In this document: positions 48,030 to 55,728 of the stretch, one piece after another | How the letters are laid out: the number at the start of each line of letters is the position of its first letter | How positions within the stretch are numbered: position 1 is the first letter of the stretch | Assembly: GCF_018069875.1 (NCBI RefSeq) | Contig: NZ_JAGQDF010000013.1 | Location: 62,001-126,000 of the forward strand | Length of the DNA stretch: 64,000 nucleotides | Reading direction: 5' to 3' | Origin: Ideonella alba | Lineage (GTDB): Bacteria > Pseudomonadota > Gammaproteobacteria > Burkholderiales > Burkholderiaceae_C | The notes under the pieces: generated by a model | Told to the model about the DNA's origin: nothing | Seen by the model: only the letters and a program-made list of their open reading frames with translations | The model's database searches: none | Made by a program: the position numbers and the translations under genes

Positions 48030-49763
48030 ATGAACCCCACCCTGCGCCCGCTCACCGCCGCGCTGATCGCCCTCACGCTGGCCACGCCCGCGGCCTTCGC
48101 GCTGGGCCCCTATGCCCCCGTCACCGACGCCCGCCTGGCCAACCCCGAGCCGGCCAACTGGCTGCAGTACCGCGGCAATTACGGCGGCTGGGGCTACAGC
48201 CCGCTGGAGCAGATCCACACCGGCAACGTCGGCAAGCTCAAGCTGGCCTGGTCGCTGGCCACGGGCCAGACCGAGGGCCACCAGTCGCCGCCGATCGTCA
48301 ACAACGGCTACATGTTCGTCACCACGCCCGGTGCGCAGGTGATTGCGCTGGACGCCGCCAGCGGCGCCGAGCTGTGGCGCTGGAAGAAGGAGCTGCCCGG
48401 TGACCTGATGCAGTTGCACCCCACCAACCGCGGTGTGGCGCTGTACGGCGACAAGGTCTATGTGGCCACGGTGGACGCGCAGCTGGTGGCGCTGGACGCC
48501 AAGACCGGCAAGCAGGTCTGGGCCGCCCAGGTGGGCGACACCAAGGCCCTGCAGTACATCACGCTGGCGCCGCTGGCGGCCAAGGGCAAGATCATGGTGG
48601 GTTCGTCGGGCGGCGAGACCGGCGTGCGCGGCTTCGTCGCCGCCTTCGACGCCGCCACCGGCAAGGAAGCCTGGCGCACCTTCACCACGGCCGCTCCGGG
48701 CGAGCCCGGCGGCGACACCTGGCCCGGCGACACCCACAAGAACGGCGGCGGCAGCATCTGGATCACCGGCAGCTACGACGCCGCCACCAACCTGGCCTAC
48801 TGGGGCACCGGCAACCCCGCCCCCTGGCCCACCGAGGGCCGCAAGGGCGACAACCTCTACACCACCAGCGCCATCGCGCTGGACGTGGACACCGGTGCCA
48901 TCAAGGGCCACCACCAGTACCACCACAACGACGCCTGGGACTGGGACGAGGTCAGCGCGCCGGTGCTGATCGACACCGAGGTCAAGGGCCGCAAGGTCAA
49001 GGCCGCGATCCACGCCGGCCGCAACGGCTACCTGTGGATGCTGGAGCGCAAGGAGGGCGGCAAGATCGGCTTCATCGACGCCCAGCCCTACGTCTACAAC
49101 AACGTCTTCACCGGCATCGACAAGACCACCGGCCGGCCCAGCTACGACGAGAGCAAGCGCCCGGGCATGGGCAAGGCGGTGGGGTTCTGCCCCTCGCTGT
49201 GGGGTGGCAAGGACTGGCCGCCGGAAGCCTGGAACCCCAAGACCGGCCTGTTCTACATCCCGGCCAACAACAACCTGTGCGCCGAACTGCCCGCCGCCGA
49301 ACCCGGCAAGTACAAGAAGGGTGACCTCTATATCGGCTACCCGATCGAGGGCGTGCTGGGCAGCCTGCGCTACAAGGACGGCCAGAAGCCCAGCACCATC
49401 GGCGAACTGCAGGCCTGGGACCTGAAGACCGGCAAGCAGGTCTGGGTCCACAAGTTCGACACCCACCTCTGGGCCCCGCTGCTGACCACCGGCGGCAAGC
49501 TGGTCTTCGCCGGCGGCACCAACGACCGCCAGTTCCGCGCCTTCGACGCCAGCAACGGCCAGTTGCTGTGGCAGTACGCGATGCCTTCGGGCGTGACCGC
49601 CGTGCCCACCTCCTTCGAGGTGAATGGCGAGCAGTTCATCGCCGTGCAGGCCGGCTGGGGCGTCGACGCCCAGCGCATGCAGTCGGGCATCGACAGCCTC
49701 ACCGGGAAGCCCCAGGCCGTGCCGCAAGGCGGCACGGTCATGGTCTTCAAACTCGAGAAGTGA
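48030..49763 (+). CDS. periplasmic PQQ-dependent alcohol dehydrogenase, lanthanide-type residues
   Basis: A 577-residue quinoprotein of the methanol/ethanol dehydrogenase family with signal peptide (MNPTLRPLTAALIALTLATPAAFA) and eight-blade propeller repeats (e.g. LVALDAKTGKQVWAAQ, AWDLKTGKQVWVH). The catalytic aspartate is D304 in AWDWDEVSAP, and D306 two residues on marks the Asp-x-Asp pattern of lanthanide-dependent members. The vicinal Cys-Cys disulfide that sits over PQQ is absent: the equivalent stretch reads LMQLHPTNRGV. There is no C-terminal heme domain. AldA downstream suggests the product is a hydroxyaldehyde. Confidence 0.92.
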   Translation: MNPTLRPLTAALIALTLATPAAFALGPYAPVTDARLANPEPANWLQYRGNYGGWGYSPLEQIHTGNVGKLKLAWSLATGQTEGHQSPPIVNNGYMFVTTPGAQVIALDAASGAELWRWKKELPGDLMQLHPTNRGVALYGDKVYVATVDAQLVALDAKTGKQVWAAQVGDTKALQYITLAPLAAKGKIMVGSSGGETGVRGFVAAFDAATGKEAWRTFTTAAPGEPGGDTWPGDTHKNGGGSIWITGSYDAATNLAYWGTGNPAPWPTEGRKGDNLYTTSAIALDVDTGAIKGHHQYHHNDAWDWDEVSAPVLIDTEVKGRKVKAAIHAGRNGYLWMLERKEGGKIGFIDAQPYVYNNVFTGIDKTTGRPSYDESKRPGMGKAVGFCPSLWGGKDWPPEAWNPKTGLFYIPANNNLCAELPAAEPGKYKKGDLYIGYPIEGVLGSLRYKDGQKPSTIGELQAWDLKTGKQVWVHKFDTHLWAPLLTTGGKLVFAGGTNDRQFRAFDASNGQLLWQYAMPSGVTAVPTSFEVNGEQFIAVQAGWGVDAQRMQSGIDSLTGKPQAVPQGGTVMVFKLEK

Positions 49764-49789
49764 CCTTCGTCCACCACAGGAGACACACC

Positions 49790-51223
49790 ATGGACAAGTT
49801 CGAGCGCAACTACATCAACGGCGAGTGGGTCAGCCCCTCGTCCACCGCCACGCTGCAGGTGCACAACCCCAGCACCCGCGAGTTCATCGCCAGCGTGCCC
49901 GACTCCAACGCCGACGACGTGGACCGCGCGGTGGCCGCCGCCCGGGCCGCCCAGCCGGCCTGGGAGCGCCTGCCCGCGATCCAGCGCGCCGGCTTCATCC
50001 GCACCGTCGCGCAGAAGCTGCGCGAGCACAAGACGCGCCTGGCCCGGCGCATCTCGCTGGAGCAGGGCAAGATCCTGCCGCTGGCCGAGGTGGAGATCGA
50101 CTTCACCGCCAACTACATGGACTACATGGCCGAGTGGGCGCGCCGCATCGAGGGCGAGATCCTCAACAGCGACCGCCCCGGCGAGACCATCTACCTGCAC
50201 CGCCGCCCGATCGGCGTGGTGGCCGGCATCCTGCCGTGGAACTTCCCCTTCTTCCTGATCGCCCGCAAGATGGCGCCGGCGCTGGTGGCGGGCAACACCA
50301 TCGTCATCAAGAGCAGCGAGGAAACGCCGCTCAACGCCTTCGACTTCACCGAGCTGCTGCACGAGTGCGGCCTGCCGGCGGGCGTGTTCAACCTGGTCAC
50401 CGGCGGCCGCACCACCGGCGCGGCGCTGTCGGCGCACAAGGACGTGGGCCTGATCTCGTTCACCGGCCATGTGGGCACCGGCATGAAGATCATGGAGGCC
50501 GCGTCGAAGAACCTGACCCGCGTGAACCTGGAGCTGGGCGGCAAGGCCCCGGCCATCGTGCTGGACGACTGCGATCTGGAGCTCACCGCCAACGCGCTGT
50601 TCAACAGCCGCGTGCTCAACACTGGCCAGGTCTGCAACGCGGCCGAGCGTGTGTACGTGCAGCGCGGCATCGCCGACAGGCTGGCCGACCGTGTCACCCG
50701 CCTGATGGCCGAGACCCAGTACGGCAACCCGCTGACCGACCCCAACCTGCACATGGGCCCGCTGATGAACCAGGCCGGCCTGGACAAGGTGGCGGCGCTG
50801 GTCGAATCGGCCAAGGCGCAGGGCGCGCAGGTGCGCACCGGCGGCCGCGTGGCCGACCGCCCCGGCTTCCACTACGAGCCCACGGTGCTGGTGGGCTGCA
50901 CCGACGGCATGGACGTGATGACCAAGGAAATCTTCGGTCCGGTGCTGCCGCTGCGCGTGGTCGACAGCCTGGACGAGGCGCTGGCCCTGGCCAACGACTC
51001 CGAGTACGGCCTGACCTCGTCGGTCTTCACGCAGAACCTGAATGCCGCGATGAAGGCGGCGCGCGAGCTGCGCTTCGGCGAGACCTACATCAACCGCGAG
51101 CACTTCGAGGCGATGCAGGGCTTCCATGCCGGCCGGCGCAAGAGCGGCATCGGCGGCGCCGACGGCAAGCACGGGCTGTACGAGTACATGGAGACCCAGG
51201 TCGTCTACCTGCAGACACCCTGA
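49790..51223 (+). CDS. aldA: lactaldehyde/glycolaldehyde dehydrogenase AldA-type
   Basis: A 477-residue NAD-dependent aldehyde dehydrogenase that converts aldehydes to acids. N151 (PWNF), E248 (NLELGG) and C282 (GQVCNAAERV) are the catalytic residues. Long stretches match E. coli AldA, including YMDYMAEWARR, NREHFEAMQGFHAG and SGIGGADGKHGL. E. coli AldA oxidises lactaldehyde and glycolaldehyde, so the operon would turn a diol, via the PQQ enzyme, into a 2-hydroxy acid. ATG 49790 has AGGAGA upstream. Cytosolic, unlike its operon partners, so the aldehyde must enter the cell. Confidence 0.95.
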   Translation: MDKFERNYINGEWVSPSSTATLQVHNPSTREFIASVPDSNADDVDRAVAAARAAQPAWERLPAIQRAGFIRTVAQKLREHKTRLARRISLEQGKILPLAEVEIDFTANYMDYMAEWARRIEGEILNSDRPGETIYLHRRPIGVVAGILPWNFPFFLIARKMAPALVAGNTIVIKSSEETPLNAFDFTELLHECGLPAGVFNLVTGGRTTGAALSAHKDVGLISFTGHVGTGMKIMEAASKNLTRVNLELGGKAPAIVLDDCDLELTANALFNSRVLNTGQVCNAAERVYVQRGIADRLADRVTRLMAETQYGNPLTDPNLHMGPLMNQAGLDKVAALVESAKAQGAQVRTGGRVADRPGFHYEPTVLVGCTDGMDVMTKEIFGPVLPLRVVDSLDEALALANDSEYGLTSSVFTQNLNAAMKAARELRFGETYINREHFEAMQGFHAGRRKSGIGGADGKHGLYEYMETQVVYLQTP

Positions 51224-51240
51224 CGCCCCTGCCCGTTCAG

Positions 51241-51262
51241 CCGCCGCCCGTGCGGGCGGCGG
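51241..51262 (+). terminator. strong hairpin after aldA (terminator-like)
   Basis: CCGCCGCCC (51241-51249) pairs with GGGCGGCGG (51254-51262) over a 4-base loop, 17 bases after the aldA stop. No T-run follows. Confidence 0.6.
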
Positions 51263-51265
51263 GCC

Positions 51266-51487
51266 TCTGGACAAACCTTTGGACAAGCCTGGAACAACTC
51301 CTCGCTTGTCCACAGCCGCGTCTGCGCTGCGCAGGTTGTTGTCTGTTCATCCCGGATCCCTCCCGGGTGCTGCCCACAGGGTCTGCGGTCACGCAAGTGC
51401 CTGTCGCAGCGGCGGCTCGGCGCCTTGTCCACAGCGCAGCGCCTGCTCTACTGCTATGACCAATCAGATATTGAAGACATGGAAGGG
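51266..51487. repeat. TTGTCCACA-rich noncoding element, copy 1
   Basis: Contains exact TTGTCCACA at 51306-51314 and 51425-51433, plus inverted near-copies TCTGGACAA (51266-51274) and TTTGGACAA (51278-51286). TTGTCCACA is the DnaA-box form favoured by high-GC bacteria. The blocks GAACAA-TC, GCTTGTCCACAG, GTTGTTGTC, CAAGTGCCTGTC, CTTGTCCACAG, CTCTACT-CT, ACCAAT-AGA and GAAGACA recur in the same order in copy 2 (52451-52657). The end of this copy overlaps the last codons of the pseudouridine synthase gene. Confidence 0.72.
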
Positions 51488-52416
51488 ATACTGGGCGGCA
51501 GCGCCAGCTGCCGTCGGCTCTCGAACACCCGGGCCTGACCGGTCACCGGATCGGTGAAGGCGATGCGCCGCGCCAGCAGCTGCAGCGGCGCGCTGAAGTC
51601 CTCGGCCTCACCGGCTGCGGGCGCCGGCTGCAGCACCGGGTAGATGCGGTCACCCACGATGGGCAGGCCCAGCGCGTTCAGGTGCACCCTCAGCTGGTGG
51701 GTCTGGCCGGTCTGCGGGTGCAGGCGGTAGCGGGCCAGGTCACCCAGGCGCTCGATCAGCTCGATGCGCGTGAGGGCGTTGGGCTCGCCGGGCACCTCGC
51801 GCACCACCATGAACTGTTCGCTGCAGGGCGCCAGGCGGGTGTGGCGGGTCAGCGGAAAGGCCAGGTCGGCCCGGTCAGGCGCCAGTGCCTCGTAGACCTT
51901 GGCCACGGCCCGCTCGCGGAACAGCGCCTGGTAGGCGCCGCGGTCCTGGGGCCGCAGGCTGAAAACCACCACGCCGGCGGTCTCGCGGTCCAGGCGGTGG
52001 ATGGGCACCAGGGTGTCCAGGCCCAGCTGGTGCTGCAACCGGGCCAGCAGGGTTTCGCGGGCATGGCGGCCCTTGGGCGTCATTGCCAGGAAATGCGGCT
52101 TGTCGACCACCAGCAGGTGGGTGTCCTGAAACAGGATCTCGGCCTGGAAGGGCACCGGCTGCTCGGCAGGCGGGGTGCGCCAGTACCAGAGCCGCTGGCC
52201 CGGGCGGTAGGCGGCGTCAGGCGGCACCGGCTGGCCGGTCTCGTCGAAGACCTCGCCCGCAGCCAGACGCTGGGCCCATTCGGCGGTGCTGGCCTTGGGC
52301 AGGCGCCAGGCCAGAAAGGCCAGCACCGTGGGCCAGTCCCCGTGCGGCAAGGCCACCGCGCTGGCCCCCACGCCCTGGCGCGGCGGCGGCTTCCAGGCGG
52401 GGGCGGGGCGGCTCAT
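51454..52416 (-). CDS. RluA-family pseudouridine synthase
   Basis: A 320-residue enzyme that isomerises uridine to pseudouridine in rRNA or tRNA. The catalytic motif is H140-R-L-D143-R-E-T-A-G, and Asp143 is the nucleophile; further family blocks are LLVVDKPHFLAMTP and LHPQTGQTHQLRVHLNALGLPIVGDRIYP. The N-terminal ~85 residues have no clear S4 domain. Start ATG 52416 is chosen; the frame continues upstream to 52551 through the copy-2 element. The gene is bracketed by the two TTGTCCACA elements. RNA target not determined. Confidence 0.93.
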   Translation of the reverse strand: MSRPAPAWKPPPRQGVGASAVALPHGDWPTVLAFLAWRLPKASTAEWAQRLAAGEVFDETGQPVPPDAAYRPGQRLWYWRTPPAEQPVPFQAEILFQDTHLLVVDKPHFLAMTPKGRHARETLLARLQHQLGLDTLVPIHRLDRETAGVVVFSLRPQDRGAYQALFRERAVAKVYEALAPDRADLAFPLTRHTRLAPCSEQFMVVREVPGEPNALTRIELIERLGDLARYRLHPQTGQTHQLRVHLNALGLPIVGDRIYPVLQPAPAAGEAEDFSAPLQLLARRIAFTDPVTGQARVFESRRQLALPPSIPSMSSISDWS

Positions 52417-52450
52417 GGCGGCATTCTGGCGCGCTGTCAACGCACAAGGC

Positions 52451-52657
52451 TGTGGACAGTGTCCTGAACAAGTCGGGCTTGTCCACAGGGCAGGGCCTGT
52501 GGCGCCAAGTTGTTGTCGCCCGACCGTGTGGCCGTCCCTGGGCCTGGACACAGGAAGACCGGTGCGCCAAGTGCCTGTCAGGCCACGACAAAAGCGACTT
52601 GTCCACAGATGCGGGCGCCCTCTACTACTCCTACCAATGAGACTTCTATGAAGACAG
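52451..52657. repeat. TTGTCCACA-rich noncoding element, copy 2
   Basis: Carries TTGTCCACA at 52479-52487 and 52599-52607 and the inverted near-copy TGTGGACAG at 52451-52459. It shares with copy 1 the ordered blocks listed there, with similar spacing of about 120 bases between the two exact boxes. It fills most of the 294-base gap 52417-52710 between the pseudouridine synthase and glycerate kinase genes, which otherwise holds no gene. Confidence 0.72.
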
Positions 52658-52710
52658 GTGTGGAGAAAGCCGCGCGGCGGCGCGGCGAAAAAAACCCCAG
52701 GAGTCCCCGC

Positions 52711-53991
52711 TCAGAGGACCAGGAAGGCGCGGAAGTCGTTGACGTTGGTGCGGGTGGGGCCGGTGATGACCTGGTCGCCCAACTGCTCGAAGAAGGCGTG
52801 GGCATCGTGGCGGTCCAGCGCCTGGCGGGCGGACAGGCCCAGCGCCGCCGCGCGGTCCAGCGTGTCCGGGCCAATCACGGCGCCGGCCACCTCCTCGGCG
52901 CCGTCCACGCCGTCGGTGTCACCGGCCAGGGCCCAGACGCCGGTCTCGCCCTGCAGCGCCATCGCGCTGGCCAGCAGGCACTCGACGTTGCGGCCGCCGC
53001 GCCCACCCAGGCCCTGGGCCAGCGTGACCGTGGTCTCGCCGCCGCTGAGCAGCACGCAGGGCCGGGTGGCGGGCTGGCCCTGGCGCGCGGCGTGGCGGGC
53101 GATGCCAGCCAGCACCGTGCCCACCTCGCGGGCCTCGCCCTCCAGCGCATCGCCCAGGATCAGCGGGGTGATGCCGGCCGCGCGGGCGACGGCCGCAGCG
53201 GCCTGCAAGGCCTGGCCGGGCGTGGCGATCAGGCGGCATTCGGCGCGGGCCAGGCGCGGGTCGCCGGGCTTGGCCGATTCGGCCTCCGGGCGCTGCAGCG
53301 CCGCCGCCAGCGCGGGGGGCAGCGTGATGCGGTGGCGATCGATCACCGCCTGCGCGTCGGCCACGGTGCTGGGGTCGGCCACGGTGGGGCCGCTGGCGAT
53401 GTCCACCGGGTCGTCGCCGGGCACGTCGGACAGTGCCAGCGTCAGCACCCGCGCCGGGTGGGCGGCAGCGGCCAGGCGACCGCCCTGGATGGCGGACAGG
53501 TGGCGGCGCACGGTGTTCATCTCGCGGATCGTGGCGCCGCTGGCCAGCAGCGCGCGGTTCAGGGTCTGCAGATCGGCCAGCGTGGCGCCATCGGGGGGCA
53601 GCGGCAGCAGCGCCGAGCCACCGCCGGAGATCAGCACCAGGGCCAGGTCGTCGCGGCCCAGCGCGCGGGCTTCGGCCATCAGCTGGGCGGCGGCCTGCTG
53701 GCCGGCAGCGTCGGGCACCGGGTGGGCGGCTTCCACCACCTCGATGTGGCGGCAGGCGGCGCCATAGCCGTAGCGGGTGACCACCAGGCCGCCCAGCCGG
53801 GCCGGGTCGCCGGGCCAGGCCTGCTCCAGCGCCTGGGCCATGGCGGCAGCCGCCTTGCCGGCGCCCAGCACGCGGATGCGGCCCCGGGTGGATTCGGCCA
53901 GACCGGCCAGGTGGGGTGCCAGTGCGCGCGCGGGCTGGGCTGAGGCGATCGCGGCGTCGAACAGCTGGCGCAGCAGCGTGCGGGGGTCCAT
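52711..53991 (-). CDS. glycerate 2-kinase (MOFRL family)
   Basis: A 426-residue kinase that phosphorylates D-glycerate to 2-phosphoglycerate, the last step of the glyoxylate-to-glycerate route. N-terminal domain with VLGAGKAAAAMAQALE, LISGGGSALLPLPPDG (glycine-rich nucleotide site) and ALSDVPGDDPVDIASGPT; C-terminal MOFRL domain with LLSGGETTVTLAQGLGGRGGRNVECLL and TDGVDG. Known as TtuD or GckA in other bacteria and sometimes misnamed hydroxypyruvate reductase. Start 53991; the open frame goes on upstream into the next gene. Last gene of the gcl-hyi-glxR-kinase operon. Confidence 0.95.
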   Translation of the reverse strand: MDPRTLLRQLFDAAIASAQPARALAPHLAGLAESTRGRIRVLGAGKAAAAMAQALEQAWPGDPARLGGLVVTRYGYGAACRHIEVVEAAHPVPDAAGQQAAAQLMAEARALGRDDLALVLISGGGSALLPLPPDGATLADLQTLNRALLASGATIREMNTVRRHLSAIQGGRLAAAAHPARVLTLALSDVPGDDPVDIASGPTVADPSTVADAQAVIDRHRITLPPALAAALQRPEAESAKPGDPRLARAECRLIATPGQALQAAAAVARAAGITPLILGDALEGEAREVGTVLAGIARHAARQGQPATRPCVLLSGGETTVTLAQGLGGRGGRNVECLLASAMALQGETGVWALAGDTDGVDGAEEVAGAVIGPDTLDRAAALGLSARQALDRHDAHAFFEQLGDQVITGPTRTNVNDFRAFLVL

Positions 53992-54001
53992 CGCGGGCGG
54001 G

Positions 54002-54910
54002 TCAGTCGGCCACGGCCTGGCCGGCCAGGGCCTCGATCGCCCGCACCAGCGCCGAGTGGTCCCAGCCGGCGCCGCCCTGGGCCACGCAGGCCGAGAACAG
54101 CTGCTGGGTGCTGGCGGTGTTGGGCAGGGCCATGCCCAGCGCGCGCGCACTGTCCAGCGCCAGCGCCAGGTCCTTCTGGTGAAGCGAGATCCGGAAGCCC
54201 GGGTTGAACGTGCGCTTGACCATGCGCTCGCCATGCACCTCCAGGATCTTCGAGTTGGCAAAGCCGCCCAGCAGCGCCTGGCGCACCTTGGCCGGATCGA
54301 CGCCGGCCTTGGCGGCGAACACCAGCGCCTCGGCCACGGCCTCGATCGTCAGTGCCACGACGATCTGGTTGGCCACCTTGGCGGTCTGGCCGGCACCGGC
54401 CTCGCCCACCCAGGTGATGTTCTGGCCCATGTGCTGCAGCAGCGGGCGGATGCGGCCGAAGGCGCCTTCGTCGCCACCGGCCATGATCGACAGCGTGGCG
54501 CTCTTCGCGCCCACTTCGCCGCCCGACACCGGTGCGTCGACGTAATCGTGCCCCAGCGCGGCCATGCGGTGGGCGAAGCCGCGCGTGGCGATGGGAGAGA
54601 TCGAGCTCATGTCGACCACCGTCTTGCGGGTGGTGGCGTTCTTCAGGCCTTCGGCCACGCCGTCGGGGCCGAAGAGCACGCGCTCGACATCGGGCGTGTC
54701 GGGCAGCATCAGGAAGATCACCTCGGCGCGCTCGGCCACGCCGCGCGCGGTGGTGCAGTGGGTGGCGCGGCGGCTGGCCACTGCCTCGGGCACGCGCGAG
54801 CGGGTGTGGACGAACAGCGTGTGGCCGGCGTCGATCAGGTGGGCGCACATCGGCGCGCCCATGATGCCCAGGCCGATGAAGCCGAGGGCGCGGGACTCAG
54901 GGTGGCTCAT
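54002..54910 (-). CDS. glxR: tartronate semialdehyde reductase
   Basis: A 302-residue beta-hydroxyacid dehydrogenase that reduces tartronate semialdehyde (2-hydroxy-3-oxopropionate) to D-glycerate with NAD(P)H. LGFIGLGIMGAPMCAHL is the cofactor motif; VDAPVSGGEVGAKSATLSIM is the substrate-binding motif; AGQTAKVANQIVVAL carries the catalytic lysine; and GFRISLHQKDLALAL follows. Start ATG 54910 opens MSHPESRALGF. Ten bases separate it from the downstream kinase gene, and 29 from the upstream hyi gene. Confidence 0.95.
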   Translation of the reverse strand: MSHPESRALGFIGLGIMGAPMCAHLIDAGHTLFVHTRSRVPEAVASRRATHCTTARGVAERAEVIFLMLPDTPDVERVLFGPDGVAEGLKNATTRKTVVDMSSISPIATRGFAHRMAALGHDYVDAPVSGGEVGAKSATLSIMAGGDEGAFGRIRPLLQHMGQNITWVGEAGAGQTAKVANQIVVALTIEAVAEALVFAAKAGVDPAKVRQALLGGFANSKILEVHGERMVKRTFNPGFRISLHQKDLALALDSARALGMALPNTASTQQLFSACVAQGGAGWDHSALVRAIEALAGQAVAD

Positions 54911-54939
54911 GCAATGATCCTGTGAGGCAAGCTGTGGTT

Positions 54940-55719
54940 TCAGAGGGCCAGGCGCTGGCGCCAGCCCAGGCCGGCCTCGGTGCTGGTGGCGGGCTTGTAT
55001 TCGCAGCCGATCCAGCCGGCGTAGCCCAGGCGGTCGATCTCGGCGAAGACGAACGGCCAGTGGATTTCGCCGGTGCCGGGCTCGTGGCGGCCGGGGTTGT
55101 CGGCGATCTGCAGGTGGCCGATGCGCGGCATCAGGCGCTGCAGCGTGCCGACCAGCTCGCCCTCGCTGCGCTGCGCGTGGTAGAGGTCGTGCTGCAGCTT
55201 CAGGTGCGGCGAGCCGACCTCGTCGATCAGCGCGATCGCCTGCTCGCTGCGGTGGAGCCAGAAGCCGGGGATGTCGTAGCGGTTGATCGGCTCGACCAGC
55301 AGCGTCAGGCCGGCGCGGCCCAGCGCATCCGCCGCATGACGCAGGTTGGCCAGCAGCGTGGCGCGCTGCGTGGCCTCGTCGACACCAGCGGGGGCGATGC
55401 CCACCAGGCAGTTGAGCTGCTGCACCCCCAGCGCTTCGGCGTAGCGCAGCGCGGTGTCCACGCCGCGGCGGAATTCCTCCTCGCGGCCGGGCAGGCAGGC
55501 GATGCCGCGCTCGCCCAGGTCCCAGTGGCCGGCGGGCAGGTTGTGCAGCACGCACTGCAGGCCGTGGGCGTCCAGCCGGGCACGGATCTCGTCGGCTGCA
55601 AACGGGTAGGGAAAGAGGAACTCCACCGCCTGGAAACCGGCGCGCGCGGCGCGCTCGAAGCGGTCCAGGAACGGGACCTCGGTGAAGAGCATCGTCAGGT
55701 TGGCAGCCAAGCGCGGCAT
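54940..55719 (-). CDS. hyi: hydroxypyruvate isomerase
   Basis: A 259-residue TIM-barrel enzyme of the AP-endonuclease-2-like family that interconverts hydroxypyruvate and tartronate semialdehyde. Characteristic parts are LAANLTMLFTEVPFLDRFE, AVEFLFPYPFAADEI, LHNLPAGHWDLGERGIACLPGR, LLVEPINRYDIPGFWL with metal-binding Glu, LQHDLYHAQRSEGEL and GCEYKPATSTEAGL. It lies nine bases past the gcl stop on the same strand, as in the usual gcl-hyi-glxR cluster. Confidence 0.95.
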   Translation of the reverse strand: MPRLAANLTMLFTEVPFLDRFERAARAGFQAVEFLFPYPFAADEIRARLDAHGLQCVLHNLPAGHWDLGERGIACLPGREEEFRRGVDTALRYAEALGVQQLNCLVGIAPAGVDEATQRATLLANLRHAADALGRAGLTLLVEPINRYDIPGFWLHRSEQAIALIDEVGSPHLKLQHDLYHAQRSEGELVGTLQRLMPRIGHLQIADNPGRHEPGTGEIHWPFVFAEIDRLGYAGWIGCEYKPATSTEAGLGWRQRLAL

Positions 55720-55728
55720 GGGCGGTCC

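Noticed and set aside
51241-52710. Chromosomal replication origin
   Set aside because: DnaA-like boxes are present, but no dnaA, dnaN, gyrB or parAB genes and no AT-rich unwinding stretch are nearby.
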